Origin: Triatoma infestans
Lineage: Eukaryota > Arthropoda > Insecta > Hemiptera > Reduviidae
Direction: 5' to 3'
Assembly (NCBI GenBank): GCA_011037195.1
Contig: JAAEAF010006117.1
Location: 32,189-96,188 of the forward strand
DNA length: 64,000 nucleotides
Below are positions 29,053 to 39,471 of the stretch, in pieces. The position numbers and the translations under genes are program-made. Each line of letters begins with the position of its first letter. The stretch's first letter is position 1. A model generated the notes under the pieces. The model made no database searches. It was not told where the DNA came from and saw only the letters and a list, made by a program, of their open reading frames with translations.

Positions 29053-32000
29053 ATGAAAAACAAAAAAATAAAAATGGAAAATTTTAAAATATTACAATGG
29101 AATGCGAGATCAGCCGTAGCTAATAAGGGAAGCCTGGAAATCTGTCTACAAAATGAACAGATTAGTTTAGCTTTAATTAGTGAAACATGGTTCAAGCCAA
29201 ATTCAATAATTAAATTCGCAGGGTATAATATTATAAGAAATGATAGATCAGATGGAAAGGCAGGGACGGCAATCTTAATTAAAAATAATATAGCTTATAA
29301 AGAAATAAAAAATATTTATAATATCCCAGATCTGATGACAGTTGGTATTTCTATATGTACAAAAACCAACAATAGAGAAATAGCAATTGTATCTGTTTAC
29401 AATAGTCCAAAGAACAATATCTCGTACAATGAATGGGAAAAATTTATTAAAAGTTTACCCGCACCCTTTTTATTGGGAGGTGATTTTAATGTACATAATC
29501 AGGTTTTTGGAAGCAGCTTCACAGAGTCCAAGGGTCGCTTCTTACTAGACGCTATTCAGAATAACAATCTTGTTTATTTAAATGATGGTTCTGCCACATT
29601 AGTCAAAAATATTAATCATAGAAATAATTCAGCCATAGATATAACAATTTGTCCCCCACAATTGGCACCGTATTTTACTTGGAGTCTGTTAGATGATAGT
29701 ATGGGCTCCAATCATATTCCTATTATTATTGAATCAACAGATAAATTTGTAAATTATGTAAGTAGACAGATTTTCAGAACATGGAATCTAAAAAAAGCTA
29801 ACTGGGATACTTTTCAAAAATGTATGTCTGAGAAAATTGACTCCTCTTACAATTACGATGATTTTATATTTGCCCTGAATATAGCTAATGAAAAATCGAT
29901 TCCAAAACTGAAAAATTTCAACATCAAAAATAATACATGGTGGAATGAAGAATGTAAACAAGCTATAGAAAAAAGAAAACTCGCATTCAGAAATTATGTA
30001 AATCACTCGACATATGTTAATTTTGTGCTTTATAGTAAAGAAAGTGCAAAAGCAAAATTAATTATAAAAAATAGAAAAAGAGCATATTGGAGGGAATTTT
30101 GTCAAAATTTAAATAAGAGTACACCCATTAATTATATATGGAAAAAAATTAAATCTATTACCAACTCTCCGAATAGGTATACACCTGTATTTCCGGGCGA
30201 GTGGGTTGATGATTTTCTAAATAAATTAGCACCACCTTTCGTTCAAAACAATATAGAATTTATTAACACTAATCAAGAAGTAAGTAATGAACTCTCCCAT
30301 ACGTTACTGAAACCATTTAAACTGAATGAACTAAATAGAGCCATCAAACAAAATTCTAATACAGCCCCAGGTTTGGATCAAATTCATTATCCTATGATAA
30401 AAAATCTTCCATTGCCCGCAAAATCACATCTCTTGAAACTTTATAATGTTATGTGGATGAAAGGTGAATTTCCTAATGGATGGAAAAATTATTTAATAAG
30501 CCCAATATTAAAACCCAATAAAAATAAAGCGGAGAGTGATTCTTACCGGCCTATTGCCCTTTCGTCCTGCGTCATGAAGACGCTTGAACGAATGATAAAG
30601 AACAGATTGGAGTGGTGGCTAGAGTCAAATGAGAAAATACCTGATAGTCAGTATGGATTTAGAAAACAGAAATCTGTCTACGACTGTCAAATTCAATTGA
30701 CAACTGATATTAATTTAGGATATACAAATAATAAGATAACTTTAGCATTATTCTTAGATTTTTCATCTGCATATGATAATGTACAACTGCCGATTCTGGC
30801 TCAAAAAATGAGAGTTCAGAACTTCCCTGATGATTTTATAAGAAACATCATCCGACTTATATCAAATAGAAATATTTATGTAAAATTAAATGATAAACTA
30901 GTAGGGCCTCAAACTTCACAAATTGGATTACCGCAAGGTAGCATTATCAGCCCGATACTATATGCAACATATGTTGCAGATTTAGAATCTATTGTTAGGT
31001 CGGATGTTAAAATACTCCAATATGCTGACGACGTTTGTATATATGTCACTAAAAGTACAATTAACGAATGCAAAGAAGCGCTTGGAGAGGTAATAGAAAA
31101 CTTAAACCAATGGATATTGGATAATGGATTGACAATTTCTAATTCAAAATCTGTGCTGTGCCCATTCACTAGAAGAAGAAGGTTGAATCTTCCTACAGAA
31201 GTTTATTTAAACAATAGAAAATTCCCATATGAAACTAGTGCTAAATTTCTAGGAATCATTATGGATAAAACACTAAATTGGAAAATGCATATTAAAAATA
31301 TAGAGGTAAAAATTGAGAAATATTTTAATGCATTAAGAACCATATCAAATAAAAAATGGGGAGCAGATCCAGAAATTTCACTTCTATTTTATAGATCGAC
31401 AATAAGATCAATATTAGATTTTGGGTGTTTTCTATATGGGCAGGCTAAGAAAACTACAATACGCACTCTAGAAGTTCTGCAAAATAAATGTTTAAGGGTT
31501 TGTTTAGGTTGCTTAAATAGCACACCAATAGATGTTTTGTACGCGGAGGCATGTGAATTACCCTTAAAGTATAGAATACAAATAATGTCCGACAGGTATA
31601 TATTAAAAATAATGAGTACAAATAATAAAATAAGTAGGAAAATATGTTATTTGAATGAAAAAGTATTAACTAATACATTTTGGAAAAAAAAGAATGCCCC
31701 AATATATACCGAAAGTTTTATACGAAACTCTGAATTTATAGGTATGATAGAAACTAGTAATAAATTGCCTATTTATACAATGAATTATGAGTGCCTATTA
31801 AATGATGTTAAAGTAAGTGTATCTGCTGACCTTGGAATAGTACCTATCGGACTGAGAAAATCAGTATTTGAGGACTTTATGGAACAAAATTGGCCACAAA
31901 CATATCATATTTATACTGATGGCTCTAAATTAGAGAACAAAGTAGGAAGTGCTATATATGACCCGCAAAGAAAATTTTGCGAATTAGCAAGTTTAAATAG

Positions 32001-32757
32001 ATATGCTTCCGTCTACACAGCAGAACTGGTAGCTATCATTATGGCATTGAAATATATAAATACATTATCTCACAACAAATTTACAATATTAAGTGATAGT
32101 AAGAGTGCGTTGAATAAATTATCTAATATTGGCAAGTCCTCGAATTTGAACCACTTATTTAAAGAGATATTAGAATTATTATCAACACTAACGGAAAGGA
32201 GCGTAGGGGTGAATTTTGTGTGGATAAGGGGTCATTGTGGAATTAAAAATAACGAAATAGTAGATAGTATTGCAAAAGAGGCTGCTATGGCAGGTGAATC
32301 TATAAATATAAAATTACCTATTTCAGATTTTAAAAATTTTATCACAAGAAACATTATTAAAAAATGGCAAGATGAATATGACAATGGAGTAAAAGGGAAG
32401 TTTTATAAAAGAATGGTAAAGTCCTTACCAAAAAAGCCATGGTTTAAAGGGTGCGGGTTAAATAAATATAAAGTAATGACAGTAAGCCGTCTAAGATCGA
32501 ACCATGCCGTTTGTGGAGCTTATTTGCACAAAATAAATATAAGAGCATCAGCTAATTGTAGTGTATGTAAAGTGGAAGAAAATTTTGAACACATAGTGAT
32601 GACATGTCCTTTGTATAAAGCAGAAAGAGATAGAATGTTTACGGAATTATATAAATATTTAGACGCTCCTTTCCGTTATGAGGATATTATATTCTCTAAC
32701 AATATCTTTGTGATAGATGCTTTGATTGAACTGACTAAGAAGTATGACTGTGAATGA
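29053..32757 (+). CDS. LINE ORF2 protein: APE endonuclease, reverse transcriptase, RNase H
   Basis: 1234 residues, uninterrupted. The start is the ATG at 29053, or the one at 29074 just before the first endonuclease motif (FKILQWNARSA). Endonuclease: E44 in LISETWF, D144/N146 in GGDFNVHN, GSNHIPI at 218-224, where Asn220 stands in place of the usual Asp of SDH. RT: SYRPIALSSCVMKTLERM, QYGFRKQKS, D569 in FLDFSSAYD, GLPQGSIISPIL, catalytic Y657-ADD (D659, D660), KFLGIIMDKTLNW. RNase H: D956 (YTDGSK), E991, D1015, H1061 and D1071. C-terminal zinc-like CSVCKVEENFEHIVMTC (about 1169-1185). It nicks DNA and primes reverse transcription of its own RNA; RNase H removes template RNA. Confidence 0.92.
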   Translation: MKNKKIKMENFKILQWNARSAVANKGSLEICLQNEQISLALISETWFKPNSIIKFAGYNIIRNDRSDGKAGTAILIKNNIAYKEIKNIYNIPDLMTVGISICTKTNNREIAIVSVYNSPKNNISYNEWEKFIKSLPAPFLLGGDFNVHNQVFGSSFTESKGRFLLDAIQNNNLVYLNDGSATLVKNINHRNNSAIDITICPPQLAPYFTWSLLDDSMGSNHIPIIIESTDKFVNYVSRQIFRTWNLKKANWDTFQKCMSEKIDSSYNYDDFIFALNIANEKSIPKLKNFNIKNNTWWNEECKQAIEKRKLAFRNYVNHSTYVNFVLYSKESAKAKLIIKNRKRAYWREFCQNLNKSTPINYIWKKIKSITNSPNRYTPVFPGEWVDDFLNKLAPPFVQNNIEFINTNQEVSNELSHTLLKPFKLNELNRAIKQNSNTAPGLDQIHYPMIKNLPLPAKSHLLKLYNVMWMKGEFPNGWKNYLISPILKPNKNKAESDSYRPIALSSCVMKTLERMIKNRLEWWLESNEKIPDSQYGFRKQKSVYDCQIQLTTDINLGYTNNKITLALFLDFSSAYDNVQLPILAQKMRVQNFPDDFIRNIIRLISNRNIYVKLNDKLVGPQTSQIGLPQGSIISPILYATYVADLESIVRSDVKILQYADDVCIYVTKSTINECKEALGEVIENLNQWILDNGLTISNSKSVLCPFTRRRRLNLPTEVYLNNRKFPYETSAKFLGIIMDKTLNWKMHIKNIEVKIEKYFNALRTISNKKWGADPEISLLFYRSTIRSILDFGCFLYGQAKKTTIRTLEVLQNKCLRVCLGCLNSTPIDVLYAEACELPLKYRIQIMSDRYILKIMSTNNKISRKICYLNEKVLTNTFWKKKNAPIYTESFIRNSEFIGMIETSNKLPIYTMNYECLLNDVKVSVSADLGIVPIGLRKSVFEDFMEQNWPQTYHIYTDGSKLENKVGSAIYDPQRKFCELASLNRYASVYTAELVAIIMALKYINTLSHNKFTILSDSKSALNKLSNIGKSSNLNHLFKEILELLSTLTERSVGVNFVWIRGHCGIKNNEIVDSIAKEAAMAGESINIKLPISDFKNFITRNIIKKWQDEYDNGVKGKFYKRMVKSLPKKPWFKGCGLNKYKVMTVSRLRSNHAVCGAYLHKINIRASANCSVCKVEENFEHIVMTCPLYKAERDRMFTELYKYLDAPFRYEDIIFSNNIFVIDALIELTKKYDCE

Positions 32758-33280
32758 ATGTATTTATTAGCTTGATCGTAGTATGAATGCTTTAGGATAA
32801 GTGTTATGGGGGGTGGTGGAATATCGAGTACCCCATCCCCTTTTATGTAAATAAATATGTACATAATTTCAATTTTACCTTTTTGTTCTTTTTCTTTCCT
32901 TTTTTTTATTTTTTATTTATTTATTTAATTTTTTTTTTTTTTTCTCAACTTGTAAATAGTTATGTATTTGTAAATAGTGAATACTGTAAATAGTTTTTAA
33001 CTCTAGACTAGGTACGAAGGGGTGCGAGGAATATCGAGTACTCCACTCCACCGTGTGAAAGTTGGTATGAATGTAGGGTGTAGTTGTTTCTGGTTAGGTG
33101 TAGATCTTAGGTCGTTTGTATTTATTGGAATGTTTGTATTTATCAGCGAGAATGTGATGATAGGTTAGAGTATGCTTGCATGATGCTTGTATGAGCTTAG
33201 TCAGTTCAATTATATATATACTTGGCTGAATGGTGAGCAACCTATGCCAAAAAAAAAAAAAAAAAAAAAAAAATAATAAA
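32758..33280 (+). other. LINE 3' UTR and A tail
   Basis: Contains GGAATATCGAGTACCCCAT (32818) and GGAATATCGAGTACTCCAC (33029), then GGTGAGCAACCTATGCC and about 25 A's. The repeated block is also present in the 12549-13532 relic, so it is a family signature and a candidate RT recognition element. Confidence 0.8.
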
Positions 33281-34290
33281 TAGAAGTCTGTAAAATTCTT
33301 CTTCGAAAACCTGAATGATTTTCGTTTCATCGAAACGAACAAACAAAAACAATGGATTAGATCAGGCCAACCAACTGAAACCGAATTTGAAGAGAAAGAT
33401 TTGTGAAAAAAGTAATGCTGCTGTGCGTCTGCTGGATTTATGAGGGCGTGATTTATTTTGAGCTAGTTTCTGGCGGCTGTGTGATTACATCCGAACTCTG
33501 CTCTACTCAACTACAAAATTCAAAATTAGAGCACTCTCTTAGCCACCGTACCTAGCGCATATCGCCTATGTTCACTTAGCCTTGCCTACAGAGTAGGCAA
33601 GTTTCCATCCCTGCCACGTGGAGGCGGACCTCTACATATCCGTCTAGTCCGGCGCATTACCGCTAGTTCTCGAGCAAACTCAACAAGGTCTTTAAAATTG
33701 TCAGCACTTCTCATTAAATCTTTACAATCTCCCGGCCAGTTCTATCCCCTTCTTATCAGCTTGAATTCCATGTAGGTTCTTGCCTCGTCGTGGAGAGGAA
33801 ACCGGAAGAGAACGTGATGCACTATATCCCGTTCACCGCATTCGCTATTCGGGGAATCTTTCAGTCCCAGCACATGGAGCTTAGAATTGAACTTGCCCAT
33901 AGCTCTACTCAACTACAATGAATATACTCCGTTTTGGCTGCAAAATATCCCTCTTGAGGTATTTGAAAGAGTGTACTCATTTCAACAAGATAATACAAGG
34001 CCCACATACCTCAAAACAAACGTTCTCAGTAATCGATGATTTTGAATTTTGAAGTCCTCTCATACGCAGTTCACAGCCACCCTCTGATTCATCCATCTCT
34101 TCCCGCTTCAAGGCCCACTTTTTACGTGGTAAAAAATTTAGAATTCCGGAAGAGATAAAAAAAGGAATGTTTGGAGTTTTTATTTTTTGCCTCCAAAGAT
34201 AGCTCCAAGTATCGGAAGGCTTGGCTCACAGATGAGTTCAAGTTGTAGAAAATGCCTGTATTTTCGAGGACTAAGCTTAGTAGGTAAATA
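33281..34290 (+). pseudogene. Mariner transposase relic, C-terminal part
   Basis: Resumes where 26611-27058 stopped: VCKILLRKPE, then NKQKQWIRSGQPTETEF, LLCVCWIYEGVIYFEL (33415-33465, catalytic core region), interrupted by a 385-bp LINE fragment. It continues at 33919 with TRPHTSKQTFSVIDDFEF (about 33990-34045) and an FFASK-like C-terminal signature near 34180. Frames shift repeatedly and the first catalytic Asp region is deleted. It is a dead DNA transposon that served as the landing site for two LINEs. Confidence 0.7.
33517..33901 (-). mobile_element. Antisense LINE 3' fragment within mariner
   Basis: Bounded by a perfect 17-bp direct repeat GCTCTACTCAACTACAA (33500-33516 and 33902-33918). 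On the minus strand it reads LHVLGLKDSPNSECGERDIV then HHVLFRFPLHDEARTYME, the C-terminal zinc-motif region of a LINE protein. The 3' end is at the low-coordinate side. It is strongly 5'-truncated. It is GC-richer than its surroundings. Confidence 0.8.
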
Positions 34291-35221
34291 AACAAACCAT
34301 TTTTTAATTGTAAGATGATAAATGCAATTACTTTTGTTATACCGTTATATAATCCCTACGCTTGTGCCGCACTTAATTTATGTCCAATAAAATTTAAATT
34401 CAACATTCAATTTTCAATTATAATAGAATTATAATTATAGTAAGTTACAATAAGAAAAAGTCATGTGAATGACTACTTTTCTGACAATATTACCATTTCC
34501 ACGTATTACTTACAACGTTCATCTACTTGCTCTGTAACCTCCTACATAACTAAAGTTAAATAACTAAGTTACCGTTGAATATTTATTCTGATTTATATAA
34601 GTTTTAACATAAAACTAAAGTTGTTAACTGTTCCGTTATATTTACTACATTATTCCACGTTATTATGTTAATACAATTATCTTCATTAACTCTGTAATAA
34701 AATAATAATTATAATAATTACATATGTTTGCATGACTTGAACAATGCATTCTCAATAATTACATTTTCTTCTTCTATATTTATTAATAGGTTAATATATT
34801 CGTAGTTTTTCCTTCCTTAGATTGGTCATTGTATTTTTAGTTTTGATTCAAACTATTTTGTAAGTTTTGATTAATGATTCCTCTTCTCATGTTCTTGTTC
34901 CCATCAAAATAATGGCTATAGTTGATGGATATATTTTTTTTTCCTTCTCCCGTTGTTGAACGCAAAATTCAGTAGCATAACGATAAATATTATAAGATCC
35001 TAATAACAATACTTTGTGCACGTAATGTATTTTTTTTTGCTTTAGATAGATTGGAATACAAATATATATTGTATTTCATAACACGCAACTCTATGATTAA
35101 TTTTTATTTTACATCCTTCCGTTCTTTTATAATTTGTTTGGCTACTCTACTCTTATGGAATTCGGACAACCTTATTAACCTTCTTTACGTCATTTGAAAA
35201 TAACTATGTGAACTGGATTTG

Positions 35222-35259
<38 letters not shown>

Positions 35260-35320
35260 GTTATTATATTTATTTATTTCAAGTTTTGTTTTGTTTTTAA
35301 TTTTGATTGATACTTATAAC
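34291..35320. other. AT-rich, no gene seen
   Basis: No coding signal; an (AAT)n microsatellite lies at 35224-35260. Confidence 0.5.
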
Positions 35321-35326
35321 TCTCAG

Positions 35327-36387
35327 AAAATCTGGTGTGAATCACTCACACAACTTTCTCTTATTCCAGTTTTCGAAATTGTAATTGACATATTTTCTAC
35401 TTTCTCTTACTCCTAGTAAGAGGAAGTACTGTAATCGTGTCAAATTTTCGATATTGAGTTTTCACCGGAAATATCCGTTTTGAGGTCCCCTGAGTCCAAA
35501 AAAGTAGTTTTTAGCAAATGGTCTGTTTGTGTGTGTGTGTGTATGTATGTGAACAGCATAGCTCAAAAACGAAAAATCGTAGAAAGTTCAAACGATATTA
35601 CGTTTAGGTATCACCATGAGATCTGACGTGCGTTATGTGTCAAAATTCCTCAACCGGAAGTACCACTTTACTAGTTGTTTTTTTTACGTTTTTTACAATT
35701 TTCTCAAAAATGGCTCCGAAGATTTTCTTAAACTTGGTATATCAACTAAACATACAAAGAGCTACAACTTTTATTTGAAACATTTCTCCAGGAAAATTCA
35801 TTTAAGGGCACTTCTGGGGGAGGGGTGGGGTTAGGTTTTCATCTTAACTGCTATTTCAGTTTATTAGACAATTTTGTCATCTAAATAATGTTAATTAGAA
35901 ATAAATATGTTGTTGAAGTTCCGATTTTAAAAAAAAAATCAGATAACCGGAAGTGCGTTTGTTTTGACACTTTACTAAATGATTTTTTTCATTTTTTCGC
36001 GATTTTCTCAAAATGGCTCCGACGATTTTCTTGAAACTTCGTATACAAAATAAAAATGCAAAGATCTACATCTTTTATTTAAGACATTTCTCTGGAAAAA
36101 TTCATGTAAGCGCAGTTTTAGGGGAGGGGTGGGGTTGCAGCTTCCCCTAAAGTGGTATCATAGTTGATTATACAATTCTATCATCCAAACAAAATTAATT
36201 AGAAATTAATGGCCGAAATTCCAAGTTTTAAGAAAATTGTAAGCCGGAAGTGCGCTTATTATGAACAGCTTTTTCAGTTTTCGACGAATTTCGTTATATT
36301 TGGTACACAAACTATAACATTTGTCAATTATAATTTTGAGAACAGGAGTAAGAGAAGTTGTGTGAGTGTTTTACACCAGATTTTTTT
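35327..36387 (+). mobile_element. FamA, complete copy with long TIRs
   Basis: The best copy of the family. The left end CTGGTGTGAATCACTCACAC...TTGTAATTGACA (35332-35391) is the reverse complement of the right end (36321-36382) over about 60 bp with few mismatches. Next comes the subterminal palindrome TTTCTCTTACTCCTAGTAAG (35401-35420), a GT tract (35526-35550) and three modules marked by CCGGAAGT at 35653, 35947 and 36243, spaced about 295 bp. No ORF. A non-autonomous DNA transposon is the simplest reading; no superfamily is assigned because no clean TSD was seen. Confidence 0.75.
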
Positions 36388-36414
36388 GTTTTAGTTAGTG
36401 TCCCAAATTTAATG

Positions 36415-37019
36415 GAATTCGTCGTTGTTTTTATAGAAAAAGTTGCGAAAACTGAAAAAACTATTCAGTAAACCAGCCATCTGATTTTTTTTTCAAACTT
36501 CCGAATTTCAACAATATATTCAATTGTAATTAATATTATTTAGATAATACAACTGTGTTATAAACGGAAATAGCACGTTCCAGGAAAGGCTACCCCACTT
36601 CCCCCCAAAAGTGCCCTTAAATTCACTTTCTCGGAGAAATATTTCAAATAAAAATTGTAGATCTTGGTATGTGAAGTTGATGTAACATGTTTAAAGAAAA
36701 GTTGTTGGAGCCATTTTCAAGAGAATTGTCAAAAAAGTGAAAAAAAAACAAAAACATTCAGTAAAGTGGTACTTCCGGTTGCGGAATTTTGATAGGTAAC
36801 TTGCTGACGGATCTCATGGTGATACCTAAACGGAATATTAAATTTTTCGTTTTTGATCTGTGCTGTTCACATACATAAAACACACACACACAGAGACCAT
36901 TTTCTAAAAACTACTTTTTCGGACCCTAGGAACCAAAGGATATTTCCGGAGAAAACTCAAAATAAAAAATTTGACACGATTACAATACTTCCTCTCTTTT
37001 TTAGGAGTAAGAGAAAGTA
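36415..37019 (-). repeat. FamA repeat, inverted partial
   Basis: Starts within a module (GCGAAAACTGAAAAAACTAT) and runs to the subterminal TTAGGAGTAAGAGAAAGTA at 37001-37019. It faces the complete copy just upstream, giving a large inverted arrangement. Confidence 0.65.
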
Positions 37020-37079
37020 AAAATAATAAGTAAATATGTTGAATGAAAATTAAATATGGATTGGAGAACACATCCAGCG

Positions 37080-37745
37080 ATGGCACTTCACAATCTTGAG
37101 CTATTCTATTAGTTGGTCACGAGGCCATCTTCTCTTCAGCCATTTGCGTAGATTGTCGGGGACATTGTTTGACGGAAAACTGGTGAATAAAAAGGTTTTA
37201 GGATGAGTGGCACCATCGCTTCCTCTCTTGAACGGAAGGAATGCTGTTCTTGCGTCTTTCTAGATGTCAAACAAGCTTTTGATTGGATTTGGCATCAAGG
37301 CTTGCTCTGGAAGCTCAAGGGAATACTTCCATTCACTTACTATCTTATTCGTAAATCCTAACTTTCTGATAGGAATTTACGAGTGATAATAGGTTCTAGC
37401 ACTTTCTCCTTCCATCCAGTAGAGGCAGGAGTACTTCAGGGAAGCATCCTGGGCCCTGTTCTCTACACAATATACTTGTACACTGCCGACATTCCTACCC
37501 ATTCTCAAACCACCTATGCAGATGATACACCATTCTTTCGGTTCACAAATATCTTGTAACATCAACAAGAAACCTTCAATCCCACCTTTCTTTCCCTGGA
37601 AACATGGTTTAAGAATTGGAGAATAAAGTTAAACGAACAAAAAATGTGAAAATATCACTTTTATTCTAAGGAAAATTACCTGCGCCCCAATATACTACAA
37701 TGGAATTCCTCAAAGGAGGAGTGGAATTAATTAAATGAGTGAATT
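37080..37745 (+). pseudogene. Jockey-type reverse transcriptase relic
   Basis: RT motifs in one interrupted frame: ECCSCVFLDVKQAFDWIWHQ (about 37246-37305; FLDxxxAFD carries the first catalytic Asp), GVLQGSILGPVLYTIYL (37430-37480) and TTYADDTPFF (37508-37540, YADD). Stops fall between the motifs and no endonuclease remains. It lies between two FamA ends that face each other. Confidence 0.75.
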
Positions 37746-37749
37746 TGTA

Positions 37750-38175
37750 CTTTCTCTAACTACTTACAAGTTAAAGGAAGCATTGCGAGTGGTGCCAGAT
37801 TTTCGAAATTGAATTTCCACCGGAAATATATGTTTTGAGGTCCCCTGAGTTCATAAAAGTGCTTTTTTCATAAAATGGGCTCGTGCGTGTGTGTGACGAA
37901 AAGTTGCAGGATGGTCAAACTTGGTATTCCGTGCTATTTCAGTTCAACAATGTGCCATACGTACAATTCCCGTCAACTACATAATATTAATTAGAATTAT
38001 ATAAGTTGTCAAAAAGTCCCAATTTGAAGAAAATCGGTTGACCGGAAGTGCTTTTTCGGTTTTTTGTGATTTTCTCTATAAAAATGTCGACGGTTTTTAG
38101 ACTCTCAAAAAAATTTGTAAAGAGTGAAGTAAATTTGCCATTTCGCAGTAAGAGAAAGTTCTGTGACACCAGATT
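37750..38175 (+). repeat. FamA, short deletion copy
   Basis: ACTTTCTCTAACTACTTACA and CCGGAAATATATGTTTTGAG mark the left part. One module remains (CCGGAAGTGC at 38042), and the right end is AGTAAGAGAAAGTTCTGTGA then CACCAG. At about 420 bp it is an internally deleted form. Confidence 0.7.
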
Positions 38176-39012
38176 TTTTTTTTGGATGTTGTGGTGTAAC
38201 TAAGATATAGTTAGACTTCACCTTAGATTGCAGCTCCATTCCTAACATTAACTATAGATTAGTAAAAATTCCAGCTCTGAGAAACCTAATTTGGTCAACT
38301 AGAATTTTGTGGGAATTGCAGTGAGATAAAATTGTGTTTTGGTTTCACACAGTATTTTTTTATTTTATTTTTCAGTAGGCAATCCCCAAGAGGAAGTCCT
38401 CAGTTATTGTGGAAGAAAGGAAATGTCATCAAATCACCTTAAACAAATACTGAATATACTCGTAATGGGGCGGGTGTTGGTGTAGTGGTTATGAGCATGG
38501 ACTTGTAAGTGGCAGGACCCCAGTTCGAGTCCAGCGTATAACTGCTAAATTTTATATTTGTTAAAAAAAAAAAGTTAATAGTAAAGTAGGTGCTTCCGTC
38601 CCCGTCCACGACACCTAATTTGGTAGTTGGACGTTAAGCCCGCCTGAAAAAATAGGCATTACTTTACTTTTTACTCGTAATTACACGAATGTTGCTATTA
38701 TTCATAATAAATTATGCGATCATTGTATAACTTCCAGGAGAAATATGGATCACCCCTAAACTTTTTTTTAACGCAACAGCCCAAGAAGGCAAAGACTTGC
38801 CAGACGGCGTTTTGAATAGAGGATGGGCGTGTGTGGTAAGCACGCCGCAGTTCCCACCCTGTTAAGTTTTAGCTCTTCGGTACCTAGGGCGCTACTAACT
38901 GTAACTACCTCCTTTTTATCACGATGCTGGGTCAACACCGACTTTGCCCTCACGGGAATCGAACCCTGAATTCTTGTACGAAAGGTGAGTGGCGTTAGCC
39001 ACTAGACGAACG
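38115..39012 (-). repeat. Arm 2 of the inverted duplication, with SINE2
   Basis: The reverse complement matches 22455-23120: the FamA terminus, GATTGCAGCTCCATTCCTAA, CTCAGTTATTGTGGAAGAAA, GTTGCTATTATTCATAATAA, then SINE2 antisense (38765-39012; CACGGGAATCGAACCCTGAA at about 38950). SINE3 interrupts this arm only. Confidence 0.6.
38467..38671 (+). repeat. SINE3 (tRNA-derived) with TSD
   Basis: 205 bp between 10-bp direct repeats TACTCGTAAT (38457-38466 and 38672-38681). The head has box A GGTGTAGTGGTTATGAG and box B AGTTCGAGTCC. The middle has an A run (38562-38572). The 3' part contains TAATTTGGTAGTTGGACGTT and AAGCCCGCCTG, then a TTTACTTT tail. The duplicate arm at 22.8 kb lacks it, so it is younger than the duplication. 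Confidence 0.8.
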
Positions 39013-39471
39013 CATGAGGACAATGAATCACCAGATGATGTAAAACAATCAATATAAACAATATTTGTCGTGATTTTTTTTTTTTTGTCATTTTCTGTCA
39101 ACAACTTTTCTAGATTAATTTTGTATTGCACATTTATGTCTAGCATAAGATTCAAGAAGATAGAATTTGTGATATTGATGTAATGTGGGCGAATCAATAG
39201 TTAGAAATATTTCATTCAGTGGGCAAGACAAAATAAGTGATAAATCGATCGATAAACTCTCGATTGTTTTACCTACGGAGTAGGTGGTGAAATTGGAAAA
39301 ATGTCAACTAAATATTTTGTCACTGTTTTTATTAGGTTGCAGTATTATGCCACCAACTCATTTCTATTGTTTATTTTATGCTTTTTAAAAATATTCGCTT
39401 CTTGGTTGGCTCTTTATCATAAATAGACACATTGAACTCTCTAAACGCAGTAAATATATATATATATATAG
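39013..39471. other. AT-rich, no gene seen
   Basis: No coding signal; (TA)n at 39455-39470. Confidence 0.45.

Larger units (their letters stand above)
27059..33280 (+). mobile_element. Complete I-like LINE (EN-RT-RNase H), 6.2 kb
   Basis: The element has a 5' UTR of about 295 bp (very T-rich), ORF1 with zinc knuckles, a 346-bp spacer, ORF2 with endonuclease, RT and RNase H, a 3' UTR of about 490 bp and an A tail (33249-33273). Both ORFs are open end to end and the TSD is perfect, so it is a recent insertion and may be active. Domain set and YADD active site suggest the I group (I/Nimb-like). The 3' UTR repeats GGAATATCGAGTAC twice (32818 and 33029). It inserted into an already decayed mariner. 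Confidence 0.92.

Noticed and set aside
35224..35260. Microsatellites as functional elements
   Set aside because: Simple AAT, TG and TA tracts here have no associated structure beyond common genomic slippage.
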